A stretch of DNA of 64,000 bases, taken from NCBI RefSeq assembly GCF_008632125.1, contig NZ_VWRN01000015.1, positions 85,370 through 149,369 of the forward strand, written 5' to 3'. The translations under genes were made by a program, and so were the position numbers. Shown here one piece after another: positions 18,533 to 26,474 of this stretch. Each line of letters starts with the position of its first letter. Positions within the stretch are counted from its first letter, which is position 1. The notes beneath the pieces are model-generated. The model saw only the letters and a list, made by a program, of their open reading frames with translations. It was not told the DNA's origin and did not search any database. The stretch comes from Cupriavidus cauae. GTDB lineage: Bacteria > Pseudomonadota > Gammaproteobacteria > Burkholderiales > Burkholderiaceae.

Positions 18533-19181
18533 CACCATCGCAACCCAACCGGCCGGCGCCAGCGGCGCGCCGGTCCGCGGCGGCTCCAACGAGCTGCGCT
18601 TCTACCTGCCGACCGAGCATCACCCGCAGAACGGGACGATGCTGGGCTTCTGGCTGTACCTGATGAGCGACTGCCTCATCTTCGCCTGCCTGTTCGCCGT
18701 GCACGGCGTGCTGGGCCGCAGCTATGCGGCCGGCCCGTCGGGCGCCGACCTGTTCGACCTGCCGCTGGTGGCGCTGAACACGTCGATGCTGCTGCTGTCG
18801 TCGATCACCTACGGCTTCGCGATGCTGGAGATGCAGCGCAACAAGCTCAAGGGCACGAAGGTGTGGCTGGCCATCACCGGCCTGCTGGGCGCGGCCTTCG
18901 TCGGCCTGGAACTGTACGAGTTCTCGCACCTGATCCACGAAGGCGCGGTGCCGCAGCGCAGCGCGTTCCTGTCCTCGTTCTTCACGCTGGTCGGCACCCA
19001 TGGCCTGCACGTGACCTTCGGCATCATCTGGCTGATCACGCTGATGTTCCAGCTGAACAAGCACGGCCTGATCGCGGCCAACAAGCGCCGCCTGATGTGC
19101 CTGTCGCTGTTCTGGCACTTTCTGGATGTGGTCTGGATCGGCGTGTTTACCTTCGTCTATCTGATGGGAGTGATGGTATGA
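18525..19181 (+). CDS. cyoC: Cytochrome bo-type ubiquinol oxidase subunit III
   Basis: 218 residues from the ATG at 18525, overlapping cyoB by 8 bp with the same CATGCTTGACA junction seen at cyoA/cyoB. Five membrane spans as in Cyo[29 protein letters not shown], and [15 protein letters not shown] with the glutamate/histidine pattern of oxidase subunit III. It stabilises subunit I in the inner membrane. Followed by cyoD with a 4-bp ATGA overlap. Confidence 0.97.
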   Translation: MLDTIATQPAGASGAPVRGGSNELRFYLPTEHHPQNGTMLGFWLYLMSDCLIFACLFAVHGVLGRSYAAGPSGADLFDLPLVALNTSMLLLSSITYGFAMLEMQRNKLKGTKVWLAITGLLGAAFVGLELYEFSHLIHEGAVPQRSAFLSSFFTLVGTHGLHVTFGIIWLITLMFQLNKHGLIAANKRRLMCLSLFWHFLDVVWIGVFTFVYLMGVMV

Positions 19182-19618
19182 GCGCCCACGACTATTCGTT
19201 CTCGAACCTGGCCGACCAGGGCGGCCACGGCCATCACGGCGATCACGGCCATGGCCACGACGATCACCACGATCACGACGACGGCGCCGCGCATGGCACC
19301 CTGAAGAGCTATGTGATCGGCTTCGTGCTGTCGGTGATCCTGACGGCGATCCCGTTCTGGCTGGTGATGGGCAAGGTCATCGACAACCAGAACACCACCG
19401 CGCTGGTGATTCTCGGCTTCGCCGCCGTGCAGATCGTGGTCCACATGATCTACTTCCTGCACATGAACACCAAGTCGGAAGGTGGCTGGAACATGCTGGC
19501 GCTGATCTTCACGATCGTGCTGGTCGTCATCACGCTGGCCGGCTCGCTCTGGGTCATGTATCACATGAACACGAATATGATGCCGGTGATGACGCACGAC
19601 ATGAAATCGATGCCTTGA
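19178..19618 (+). CDS. cyoD: Cytochrome bo-type ubiquinol oxidase subunit IV with His-rich N terminus
   Basis: 146 residues from the ATG at 19178. Three membrane spans follow GTLKSYVIGFVLSVILTAIP; the VHMIYFLHMNTKSEGGWNM segment is the CyoD signature. The subunit assists copper-B site assembly. Unusual: residues about 16-41 are nearly all H, D and G (GGHGHHGDHGHGHDD and HHDHDDG), much longer than the short His-containing start of E. coli CyoD; it could bind copper or another metal on the cytoplasmic side (inference). Confidence 0.95.
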   Translation: MSAHDYSFSNLADQGGHGHHGDHGHGHDDHHDHDDGAAHGTLKSYVIGFVLSVILTAIPFWLVMGKVIDNQNTTALVILGFAAVQIVVHMIYFLHMNTKSEGGWNMLALIFTIVLVVITLAGSLWVMYHMNTNMMPVMTHDMKSMP

Positions 19619-20412
19619 CCACGCCTCGTTCCGCAAACCACAGCCCGGATCGCAAGCCCGTTCCCCGCAGCCCGGCCGCCCTCGCGGTCCTGGCGCTGCT
19701 GGCGGTACTGGCTTTCGCCGGGCTGTTTGCATTGGGCACCTGGCAGGTCGAGCGCCGCGCCTGGAAGCTCGACCTGATCGAACGCGTCGAGTCGCGCGTG
19801 CATGCGCCGCCGGTGGATGCGCCGGCGCCCGAGCGCTGGCCGCTGGTCAGCGCCGCGGCCGACGAATACCGGCATGTGCGCGTGACCGGCACCTTCCTGC
19901 ACGATCGCGAGACGCTGGTGCAGGCCACCACCGCGTTCGGCGGCGGCTTCTGGGTGATGACGCCGATGCGCATGCGCGACGGCACCGTCGTGCTGATCAA
20001 CCGCGGCTTCGTGCCGCCCGAATTCCGCTCGCGCGAGAGCCGCGCCAAGGACGAGCCGTCCGGCGAGACCACGGTCACTGGCCTGCTGCGCATCAGCCAG
20101 ACCGGCGGCGGCTTCCTGCGCCGCAACGACCCCGCCGCCGATCGGTGGTATTCGCGCGATGTGCAGGCCATTGCCGCCGCGCGCGGGCTCGAACGGGTCG
20201 CGCCTTACTTCATCGATGCCGACGCCGGCCCGCAGGAGGCGTTCGGCGCGTCGGGCGCGCCGCGCCGCTGGCCGGTCGGCGGGCTGACCGTGGTGACCTT
20301 CCACAACAGCCATCTGGTCTACGCGCTGACCTGGTACGGGCTGGCGCTGATGGTGCTGGGCGCCGCCTGGTACGTCGGCCGCGAGGAACTTCGGCTGCGC
20401 CGCGGCCGATGA
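19615..20412 (+). CDS. SURF1 family oxidase assembly protein
   Basis: 265 residues starting at a TTG (19615) that overlaps the cyoD stop (TTGA). Membrane spans at about 24-44 and 238-256 flank a periplasmic domain. SURF1 signatures: LGTWQVERRAWKLDLIERV after the first span, the RVTGTF strand, LINRGFVPP, and YALTWYGLALM at the end. SURF1 proteins help haem insertion into subunit I of haem-copper oxidases; here the partner is surely the cyo-encoded enzyme. The non-ATG start is forced by the overlap, as no internal ATG keeps the first span. Confidence 0.9.
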   Translation: MTTPRSANHSPDRKPVPRSPAALAVLALLAVLAFAGLFALGTWQVERRAWKLDLIERVESRVHAPPVDAPAPERWPLVSAAADEYRHVRVTGTFLHDRETLVQATTAFGGGFWVMTPMRMRDGTVVLINRGFVPPEFRSRESRAKDEPSGETTVTGLLRISQTGGGFLRRNDPAADRWYSRDVQAIAAARGLERVAPYFIDADAGPQEAFGASGAPRRWPVGGLTVVTFHNSHLVYALTWYGLALMVLGAAWYVGREELRLRRGR

Positions 20413-20452
20413 GGGACAATGCGGGGCATGCCGGTCCGCCGGGCTTGCCCCG

Positions 20453-20497
20453 CACGTCCGGCACGTCCGGCACGTCCGGCATGTCTGGCATGTACGG
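20453..20497. repeat. 9-bp tandem repeat, five copies
   Basis: CACGTCCGG three times, then CATGTCTGG and CATGTACGG, head to tail, in the 150-bp gap between the SURF1 and RegB-like genes. The unit is a multiple of three but no gene is supported here. Confidence 0.9.
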
Positions 20498-20564
20498 CAT
20501 GCCACGGCCCGCGCCGCGGCGGCTCGCTTCGAGCCCCGGCGCCATCCTGCTTCGACCCTGATTG

Positions 20565-21941
20565 ATGCCTCTTTCCACCGATTCCCCTCCGAAGCCCGCG
20601 GGCGCCGCGCTGTCCGCCGCCAAGGGCGCCCCGGCCCCCGAGCGGCGGGGCGAGCGCGCGCTCGACGCGACCGCCCGCAAGAACATGGAGCAGCTGATCG
20701 AGCTGCGCTGGATCGCGGTGCTCGGCCAGGTCGCCACCATCAGCGTGGTGCATTTCGGCCTCGACGTGCCGCTGCCGGTCAACCAGATGCTGGCGGTGCT
20801 GCTCGGCCTGATCGCCTTCAACGCGCTGAGCCTGCTGCGGCTGCGCTTCGTCGCCGAGGTCTCGCAGACGCAGCTGTTCGTCTCGCTGCTGGTCGATATC
20901 GGCATGCTGACCGCGCTGCTGTACCTGAGCGGCGGCGCCTCCAATCCCTTTGTCTTCCTCTACCTGCTGCAGGTGATCCTCGGCGCGGTGCTGCTGCAGG
21001 CGTGGTCGATCTGGGTGATCGTGGTGGTCACCGCCTCGTGCTTCGCGGGCCTGGCGCTGGTCGGCAAGCCGCTGGCGCTGCCGCCGGATCACGAGCAGGG
21101 GCTCGCCAGCCTCTATATCCAGGGCATGCTGATCTGCTTCGTGCTGAACGCGGCCCTGCTGGTGGTCTTCATCACGCGGATCATGCGCAATCTGCGCGCC
21201 CGCGACGAGCATCTGGCCGACCTGCGCCAGCGCGCCGCCGAGGAAGAACATATCGTCCGCATGGGCCTGCTGGCCTCCGGCGCCGCGCATGAACTCGGCA
21301 CGCCGCTGGCCACGCTGGCGGTGATCCTGTCCGACTGGCGCCGCATGGAACCGTTCTCGAAGGACCCGGAACTGCTGCAGGAACTCGGCGAGATGCAGAC
21401 CCAGGTGCAGCGCTGCAAGTCCATCGTCAGCGGCATCCTGCTGTCGGCGGGCGAGGCGCGCGGCGAGGCGCTGACCGAAACCACGGTGCGCCGCTTCGTC
21501 GACGATCTGGTCGCCGAATGGCGCGCGACGCGGCCGGTCGGCGAGTTCTCCTACGAATACCGCTTCGGCCAGGACCTGCCGATCCTGTCGGACTCGGCCA
21601 TCAAGCAGATGGTCTGCAACGTGCTCGACAACGCGCTGGAGGCCTCGCCGCGCTGGGTCGGCTTCGACGTGCGGCGCGAGGATGATACGCTGGTGCTGTC
21701 GGTGCTCGACGAAGGCCCCGGCTTCGCGCCGCAGATGCTCGAGCGGCTGGGCAAGCCCTATCAGTCGAGCAAGGGCCGGCCGGGCGGCGGACTGGGGCTG
21801 TTCCTGGTCGTCAATGTCGCCCGCACGCTGGGCGGCAGCGTGGCCGCGCACAACCGTCCGCAAGGCGGCGCGATGGTGACGATGAAGCTGCCGCTGGCGG
21901 CAATCACGCTGGAAGAGGAGGCCGAAGATGCAGCCCAATGA
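20565..21941 (+). CDS. regB: RegB/PrrB/RoxS-type redox sensor histidine kinase
   Basis: 458 residues from the ATG at 20565 (a TTG codon directly precedes it; no clear ribosome site, so the start is uncertain by some 40 residues). Six membrane spans lie between about 55 and 205. The quinone-sensing motif GGASNPF is at residues 123-129, as in RegB. The H box is RMGLLASGAAHELGTPLATL with H242, then the N box (QMVCNVLDNALEAS) and GGGLGLFLVVNVA of the ATPase. RegB-type kinases read the ubiquinone redox state and control terminal oxidases, which fits its place behind cyoABCD. Its stop overlaps the regulator gene by 14 bp. Confidence 0.9.
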   Translation: MPLSTDSPPKPAGAALSAAKGAPAPERRGERALDATARKNMEQLIELRWIAVLGQVATISVVHFGLDVPLPVNQMLAVLLGLIAFNALSLLRLRFVAEVSQTQLFVSLLVDIGMLTALLYLSGGASNPFVFLYLLQVILGAVLLQAWSIWVIVVVTASCFAGLALVGKPLALPPDHEQGLASLYIQGMLICFVLNAALLVVFITRIMRNLRARDEHLADLRQRAAEEEHIVRMGLLASGAAHELGTPLATLAVILSDWRRMEPFSKDPELLQELGEMQTQVQRCKSIVSGILLSAGEARGEALTETTVRRFVDDLVAEWRATRPVGEFSYEYRFGQDLPILSDSAIKQMVCNVLDNALEASPRWVGFDVRREDDTLVLSVLDEGPGFAPQMLERLGKPYQSSKGRPGGGLGLFLVVNVARTLGGSVAAHNRPQGGAMVTMKLPLAAITLEEEAEDAAQ

Positions 21942-22533
21942 TCCCGAGCGCGACGCCGCTGCGGCCGATCAATCGACCCAGACGACCCAGCCGCAGGCCG
22001 AGGCCGGTCGCGTGCTGATGATCGTCGAGGACGACGCGGCCTTCGCCCGCACGTTGCGCCGCTCGTTCGAGCGGCGCGGCTATCAGGTCCTGCATGCGAC
22101 CAGCCTCGAAGGGATGAAGGAACTGCTGAAGGAGCATTCGCCGGGCTATGCGGTGGTGGACCTGAAGCTCAAGGGCGAGGCCTCGGGCCTGGCCTGCGTG
22201 CAGGCGCTGCATGCGCACGATGCGGACATGCTGATCGTGGTGCTGACCGGCTACGCCAGCATTGCCACCGCGGTCGAGGCGGTCAAGCTCGGCGCCTGCC
22301 ACTATCTGGCCAAGCCGTCGACCACCGACGACATCGAGGCCGCCTTCGAGCGCGCCACCGGCGATGTGGACGTCGAGGTCACCGGCCGTCCCACCTCGAT
22401 CAAGACGCTCGAGTGGGAGCACATCCACGAGACGCTGGCCGCCACCGGCTTCAATATCTCCGAGGCGGCGCGCCGGCTCGGCATGCACCGCCGCACGCTG
22501 GCGCGCAAGCTGGAGAAGCAGCGGATCAAGTAG
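21928..22533 (+). CDS. regA: RegA/PrrA/RoxR-type response regulator
   Basis: 201 residues. Receiver domain with VLMIVEDDAAFARTLRRSF, phospho-acceptor D78 in YAVVDLKLKGEASG, the T in VVLTGYASIATAVEAVKLGA and K in YLAKPST. A short linker leads to a Fis-type HTH at the C terminus (NISEAARRLGMHRRTLARKL), which is highly conserved in RegA/ActR/PrrA proteins. It is the output partner of the preceding kinase; targets likely include the upstream cyo operon (inference from position and family). The ATG at 21928 lies within the end of the kinase gene. Confidence 0.93.
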   Translation: MQPNDPERDAAAADQSTQTTQPQAEAGRVLMIVEDDAAFARTLRRSFERRGYQVLHATSLEGMKELLKEHSPGYAVVDLKLKGEASGLACVQALHAHDADMLIVVLTGYASIATAVEAVKLGACHYLAKPSTTDDIEAAFERATGDVDVEVTGRPTSIKTLEWEHIHETLAATGFNISEAARRLGMHRRTLARKLEKQRIK

Positions 22534-22573
22534 GGCCGGGCGGCGGGCATCCCCCGTCGTACGTCTGCCGCCG

Positions 22574-22714
22574 TACGTCTCCCGGGCGGACGTCTCCCGG
22601 CGGACATCTCCGGGCGAACATCTCCGGGCGAACATCTCCGGGTGGACACCTCCGGGCGGACACCTCCAGGCGGACACCTCCAGGCGGACACCTCCAGGCG
22701 GACATCTTCCGTCC
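22574..22714. repeat. 14-bp tandem repeat array, about ten copies
   Basis: Units of the form GACACCTCCGGGCG, drifting to GACACCTCCAGGCG and GACATCTCCGGGCG, run head to tail after the response-regulator gene. The period is not a multiple of three, so it is not coding. On the minus strand each unit holds GGAGGTG or GGAGATG. No spacers, so not CRISPR. Confidence 0.93.
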
Positions 22715-22802
22715 GGCGTCTCCGATCGGCGGAAATGGGTATAGGCTAATTCGTGCCGATGTCGGGCCCGATGCCGGCGCCCATTTCTCCAGGAGACGCG
22801 AA

Positions 22803-23300
22803 ATGACCAGCAAGAACACCATCTGTCTGTGGTACGACGGCGACGCGCTCGACGCCGCCAACTTCTATGCCCAGACCTTTCCCGACAGCGCTGTCGGCGC
22901 CGTCCACCGTGCGCCGGGCGACTATCCCGACGGCAAGGAGGGCAATGTCCTGATGGTCGAGTTCACCGTGATCGGCATCCCTTGCCTCGGGCTGAACGGC
23001 GGCCCGCATTTCAAGCACAACGAATCCTTCTCCTTCCTGGTCAGGACCGAGGACCAGGCCGAGACCGACCGCCTGTGGAACGCGATCGTCTCGAATGGCG
23101 GCCAGGAAAGCGAATGCGGCTGGTGCAAGGACCGCTGGGGCCTGTCGTGGCAGATCACCCCGCGGGCGCTGCTCGATGCGGTGACGAGTTCCGATCGCGC
23201 GGCGGCCAAGCGCGCCTTCGACGCGATGATGACGATGAAGAAGATCGACATCGCCACGATCGAGGCGGCACGGCGGGGGCAGGCCGCGTCGTCGAGTTGA
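22803..23300 (+). CDS. VOC-fold protein of the PhnB/3-demethylubiquinone methyltransferase-like group
   Basis: 165 residues from the ATG at 22803, CAGGAGA upstream. A single glyoxalase/bleomycin-resistance-like domain: ICLWYDGDALDAANFYAQTFPDSAVG, then EFTVIGIPCLGLNGGPHFKHNESFSFLV, EVDRLWNAI-like helix, and CGWCKDRWGLSWQITPRAL. These match the PF06983 (PhnB-like) group, which is widespread and lacks a firm function despite its methyltransferase-derived name. Residues 130-165 are a helical tail (AKRAFDAMMTMKKIDIATIE) also usual for the group. Monocistronic between repeat-containing spacers. Confidence 0.88.
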   Translation: MTSKNTICLWYDGDALDAANFYAQTFPDSAVGAVHRAPGDYPDGKEGNVLMVEFTVIGIPCLGLNGGPHFKHNESFSFLVRTEDQAETDRLWNAIVSNGGQESECGWCKDRWGLSWQITPRALLDAVTSSDRAAAKRAFDAMMTMKKIDIATIEAARRGQAASSS

Positions 23301-23304
23301 GCAA

Positions 23305-23341
23305 GCCGATCGAGCGATCGAGCCAATCGAGCCGATCGAGG
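23305..23341. repeat. GATCGAG-type short repeats
   Basis: The sequence after the VOC gene reiterates (C)CGATCGAG units four times with small changes. It is non-coding; the units are self-complementary (CGATCG) and could form overlapping small hairpins. Confidence 0.6.
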
Positions 23342-23364
23342 TGGTCCATACCCCGATTCGTTGT

Positions 23365-23381
23365 TACGGTATGGGCCCGTA
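23365..23381. promoter_or_regulatory. Inverted repeat upstream of the acyl-CoA synthetase
   Basis: TACGG (23365-23369) and CCGTA (23377-23381) with a 7-bp spacer, overlapping a minus-10-like TATACT (23380-23385). A second symmetric element, AGCGCT-N7-AGCGCT, follows at 23417-23435. Both lie before the synthetase gene whose downstream neighbour is a TetR-type regulator, so one may be that regulator's operator (inference). Confidence 0.35.
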
Positions 23382-23538
23382 TACTCGTGGAACCGATAAC
23401 TGCACGGGATAGATGTAGCGCTTACAATGAGCGCTGACCGAATTAGAAAAAGAGGTCGGCCAGATTCGCGTGCCTTGCGTGGATGCGCCTCGCCATGGCG
23501 CATGCATCGGGCCGGCCCCATCACGGAGACTTCCCGCC

Positions 23539-25101
23539 ATGCAGATCGCGTCCCTGCTGGACCAGCCGCTCGGCAATCTCGCCGACTGCGTCCGTGCCCA
23601 CGCCAACGCCCGTCCCGCGCATCCCGCCGTCATCGACGATCGCGCCAGCCTGTCGTATCGCGAGTTCGACGAACTGGTCGACCGCGTCGCGGCGGCCCTG
23701 CAGCGCGATGGCCTGCAGCCGGGCGATGCGCTGGCGATCTGCGCCGCCGCGTCGATCGAGTACGCGGCGGTGTTCCTGGGCGGGCTGCGCGCCGGCGTGG
23801 CGATCGCACCGCTGGCACCGTCGTCGACCCCGCAGGCACTGGCCGGCATGATCGCCGATTCGGATGCGAGGCTGCTGTTCGTCGACGCGCCGGTGCTCGA
23901 CGCCCTGCAGGGCGCCGGCATCGAAGCCACGGTGCCGCGCATCGGACTGGGCGGCGCGCAGACCGGCAAGGCCTTCGCCGACTGGCTGGCGCCGGCCGGC
24001 AGCCGGCCGCGCGAGACGCCGCTGCGCGAGGGGCAGGTCTTCAACATCATCTATTCGTCCGGCACCACGGGCGCGCCCAAGGGCATCGTGCACGACCACG
24101 CGCTGCGCTGGAACCAGATCCGCCGCACGCACGAGAGCGGCGGCTACGGGCCCGACGCGGTGACGCTGATCGCCACGCCGCTGTATTCGAACACCACGCT
24201 GGTCAGCTTCATTCCGACGCTGGCGCTCGGCGGCACCGTGGTGCTGATGCCGAAGTTCGATGCGCAACGCTATCTCGAACTGGCCGAGCGGCACCGCGTC
24301 ACGCACGCGATGCTGGTCCCGGTGCAATACCAGCGGCTGCTGGCCAGGGAGGATTTCGATCGCTACGACCTGTCGTCGTTCCGGATGAAGTTCTCGACCA
24401 GCGCCCCGCTCGGCGCGGCGCTGAAGGCCGACATTCTGCGCCGCTGGCCGGGTGGACTGGTCGAGTACTACGGCATGACCGAAGGCGGCGGCAGCTGCGT
24501 GCTGGCCGCCCACGAGTTTCCGGACAAGCTCCATACCGTCGGCAAGCCGATGGAAGGGCACGACATCCGGCTGATCGACGACGACGGCAACGAGGTGCCG
24601 GTCGGCCAGATCGGCGAGGTGGTGGGGCATTCGAACACCATCATGGCGGGCTATCACAAGCAGCCCGACAAGACCGCCGCCGCGGAGTGGTATGACGCCA
24701 CCGGCAAGCGCTTTATCCGCACGGGCGACGTCGGCCGCTTCGACGAGGACGGCTTCCTGACGCTGATGGACCGCAAGAAGGACATGATCATCAGCGGCGG
24801 CTTCAACATCTATCCGAGCGACCTCGAGGCGGTGCTGCAGCAGCATGCGGACGTGGTCGAATGCGCGGTGGTCGGCGTGCCTTCGCAAAGCTGGGGCGAG
24901 ACGCCGGTGGCCTTCGTGGTGTTGCGCCAGGGCGCGGCAGTCGATGCCGAGGCGCTGCGCGAATGGGTCAATGCGCAGGTCGGCAAGACCCAGCGGCTCG
25001 CCGCGCTGGAGCTGTGCGCGCAGCTGCCGCGTAGCGCGATCGGCAAGGTGCTCAAGCGCGAACTGCGGGATGGGTTTCGTGGGGGCAAGGCGATGGCATG
25101 A
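23539..25101 (+). CDS. AMP-dependent acyl-CoA synthetase/ligase
   Basis: 520 residues from the ATG at 23539 with GGAG about 10 bases upstream. ANL-superfamily motifs in order: P-loop IIYSSGTTGAPKGIVHDH near 170, YYGMTEGGG near 310, FIRTGDVGRFDEDGFLTLMD, DRKKDMIISGGFNIYPSDLE, and C-terminal lysine in SAIGKVLKRELR. It activates a carboxylic acid as acyl-adenylate and thioesterifies it to CoA in the cytoplasm; length and motifs fit medium/long-chain or aryl acid ligases, and the acid cannot be named. The TetR-type gene follows 68 bp downstream on the same strand. Confidence 0.92.
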   Translation: MQIASLLDQPLGNLADCVRAHANARPAHPAVIDDRASLSYREFDELVDRVAAALQRDGLQPGDALAICAAASIEYAAVFLGGLRAGVAIAPLAPSSTPQALAGMIADSDARLLFVDAPVLDALQGAGIEATVPRIGLGGAQTGKAFADWLAPAGSRPRETPLREGQVFNIIYSSGTTGAPKGIVHDHALRWNQIRRTHESGGYGPDAVTLIATPLYSNTTLVSFIPTLALGGTVVLMPKFDAQRYLELAERHRVTHAMLVPVQYQRLLAREDFDRYDLSSFRMKFSTSAPLGAALKADILRRWPGGLVEYYGMTEGGGSCVLAAHEFPDKLHTVGKPMEGHDIRLIDDDGNEVPVGQIGEVVGHSNTIMAGYHKQPDKTAAAEWYDATGKRFIRTGDVGRFDEDGFLTLMDRKKDMIISGGFNIYPSDLEAVLQQHADVVECAVVGVPSQSWGETPVAFVVLRQGAAVDAEALREWVNAQVGKTQRLAALELCAQLPRSAIGKVLKRELRDGFRGGKAMA

Positions 25102-25129
25102 GGCGTCAGGGTGGCCGCCACCCGCCCGC

Positions 25130-25135
25130 TATAAT
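25130..25135 (+). promoter_or_regulatory. Minus-10 element before the double-TetR gene
   Basis: A perfect TATAAT 35 bases upstream of the start codon; no good minus-35 is seen at the right distance. It would give the regulator its own transcript. Confidence 0.35.
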
Positions 25136-25169
25136 CCGCCGACCGATCGACTGCCCAACGCTCCCCTCC

Positions 25170-26408
25170 ATGCTCAAGGACCCTGTCGAAGCCCGCCCGA
25201 CGCGCCGCTATGTCGAGAAGCGCGAGACCATTCTCGATGCGGCCGCGATGCGCTTCAATCGCAAGGGCGTGCGCGGCACCACGCTGTCGGATGTCGCGCA
25301 GGACGTGGGCCTGAGCACGAACAGCATCACCTACTACTACCGCAAGAAGGAAGACCTGGTGGTCGCCTGCCTGTTGCGGACCATCGACGAGATGGTCGGC
25401 ATCGCGGCGCAGGCGAGCGAGCTGCCCACGCCGGGCGAGCGGGTGGCGGGCTTCATCCGCTTGTTCTTCGCGCGGCTCGCGCTGACGGCCACCGGAGAAC
25501 GTCCGGAGCTGATGAGCTTCCGCGAGATCCGCACGCTGCCCGACAGCCATGCCGAGGTCGCGTTCAGCGCGTACAACGACATGTTCCGCCGCATCCGCCA
25601 ACTGCTGCGCGAGCGCACGCCGGTCGACGCGGCCGAGCGCAGCGTGCTCAGCGCGCGCGCCCACCTGCTGCTGTCGCTGGCGACGGGCGCGATGGTCTGG
25701 ATCGAGCGCTACGAGCCCGAGGACTATCCGAAGGTCGCCGAGTCGGTGATCGATCTGCTGCTGCACGGCATCGGCTCGCGTGCGGCGCGCTGGCAGCCGA
25801 CGCTCGATACCGCCGCGCTGCTGCCTTGCCTGGACCAGCCGGAAACCACGCAGCAGGCCTTCCTGCGCGCCGCCACCGAACTGCTGAACGAGCAGGGCTA
25901 CCGAGGCGCCTCGGCTGACCGCATCTCCGCCCGGCTCAATCTGACCAAGGGGTCGTTCTACCACCACAACGAGAACAAGGACGACCTGATCGGCGCCTGC
26001 TTCGATCGGATGTTCGACGTGATACGCAGCACGCAGACGCTGGTCGAGAACGGGTCGGGCACCGGCTGGGACAAGCTGTGCGCGGTCACGCGCGCGCTGG
26101 TCCACTACCAGTTCTCCAGCCAGGGGCCGCTGCTGCGGCTGACGATCTATGGCGCCTTGCCCGAGGAAATGCGCAAGGAGAAGATGCTGACGATGAACCG
26201 GCTGTCGGCACGCTTCGTGCGATTCCTGGTGCAGGGCATGCAGGATGGTTCGATCCGGCCGCTGGACCAGTCGATCGCCGCCCTGCAGATCAACGGCATG
26301 ATCAACGCCGCGGTCGAGCTGCGCCGCTGGGTGCGCGATGCCTCGGCCGACAACGCGGCCGACCTGTTCGTGCGGCCGCTGCTGATGGGGATCCTGTCGC
26401 CGGCGTAG
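25170..26408 (+). CDS. Fused tandem TetR-family regulator (two HTH domains)
   Basis: 412 residues, about twice a normal TetR protein. Half 1: RETILDAAAMRFNRKGVRGT then TLSDVAQDVGLSTNSITYYY at about residues 20-65, followed by a ligand/dimer domain to about 215. Half 2: QQAFLRAATELLNEQGYRGA then ISARLNLTKGSFYHHNENKD at about 228-275, with its own all-helical C domain. The halves are not close copies, so the fusion is old or joins two different regulators. One chain carries what is normally supplied by a dimer, so it may bind DNA as a monomer (pseudo-dimer) or bridge two operators. Probably represses the upstream acyl-CoA synthetase and perhaps the nearby importer. Confidence 0.9.
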   Translation: MLKDPVEARPTRRYVEKRETILDAAAMRFNRKGVRGTTLSDVAQDVGLSTNSITYYYRKKEDLVVACLLRTIDEMVGIAAQASELPTPGERVAGFIRLFFARLALTATGERPELMSFREIRTLPDSHAEVAFSAYNDMFRRIRQLLRERTPVDAAERSVLSARAHLLLSLATGAMVWIERYEPEDYPKVAESVIDLLLHGIGSRAARWQPTLDTAALLPCLDQPETTQQAFLRAATELLNEQGYRGASADRISARLNLTKGSFYHHNENKDDLIGACFDRMFDVIRSTQTLVENGSGTGWDKLCAVTRALVHYQFSSQGPLLRLTIYGALPEEMRKEKMLTMNRLSARFVRFLVQGMQDGSIRPLDQSIAALQINGMINAAVELRRWVRDASADNAADLFVRPLLMGILSPA

Positions 26409-26474
26409 CGGCGTGGCGGTGCTGCGGAGTTCGGCGCCGCCGGCTCGGTCGACCGAGCCGACCAGCCGTCAAGA

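Noticed and set aside
22574..22714. Possible CRISPR array
   Set aside because: Units are only 14 bp, directly adjacent without spacers, and there are no cas genes.
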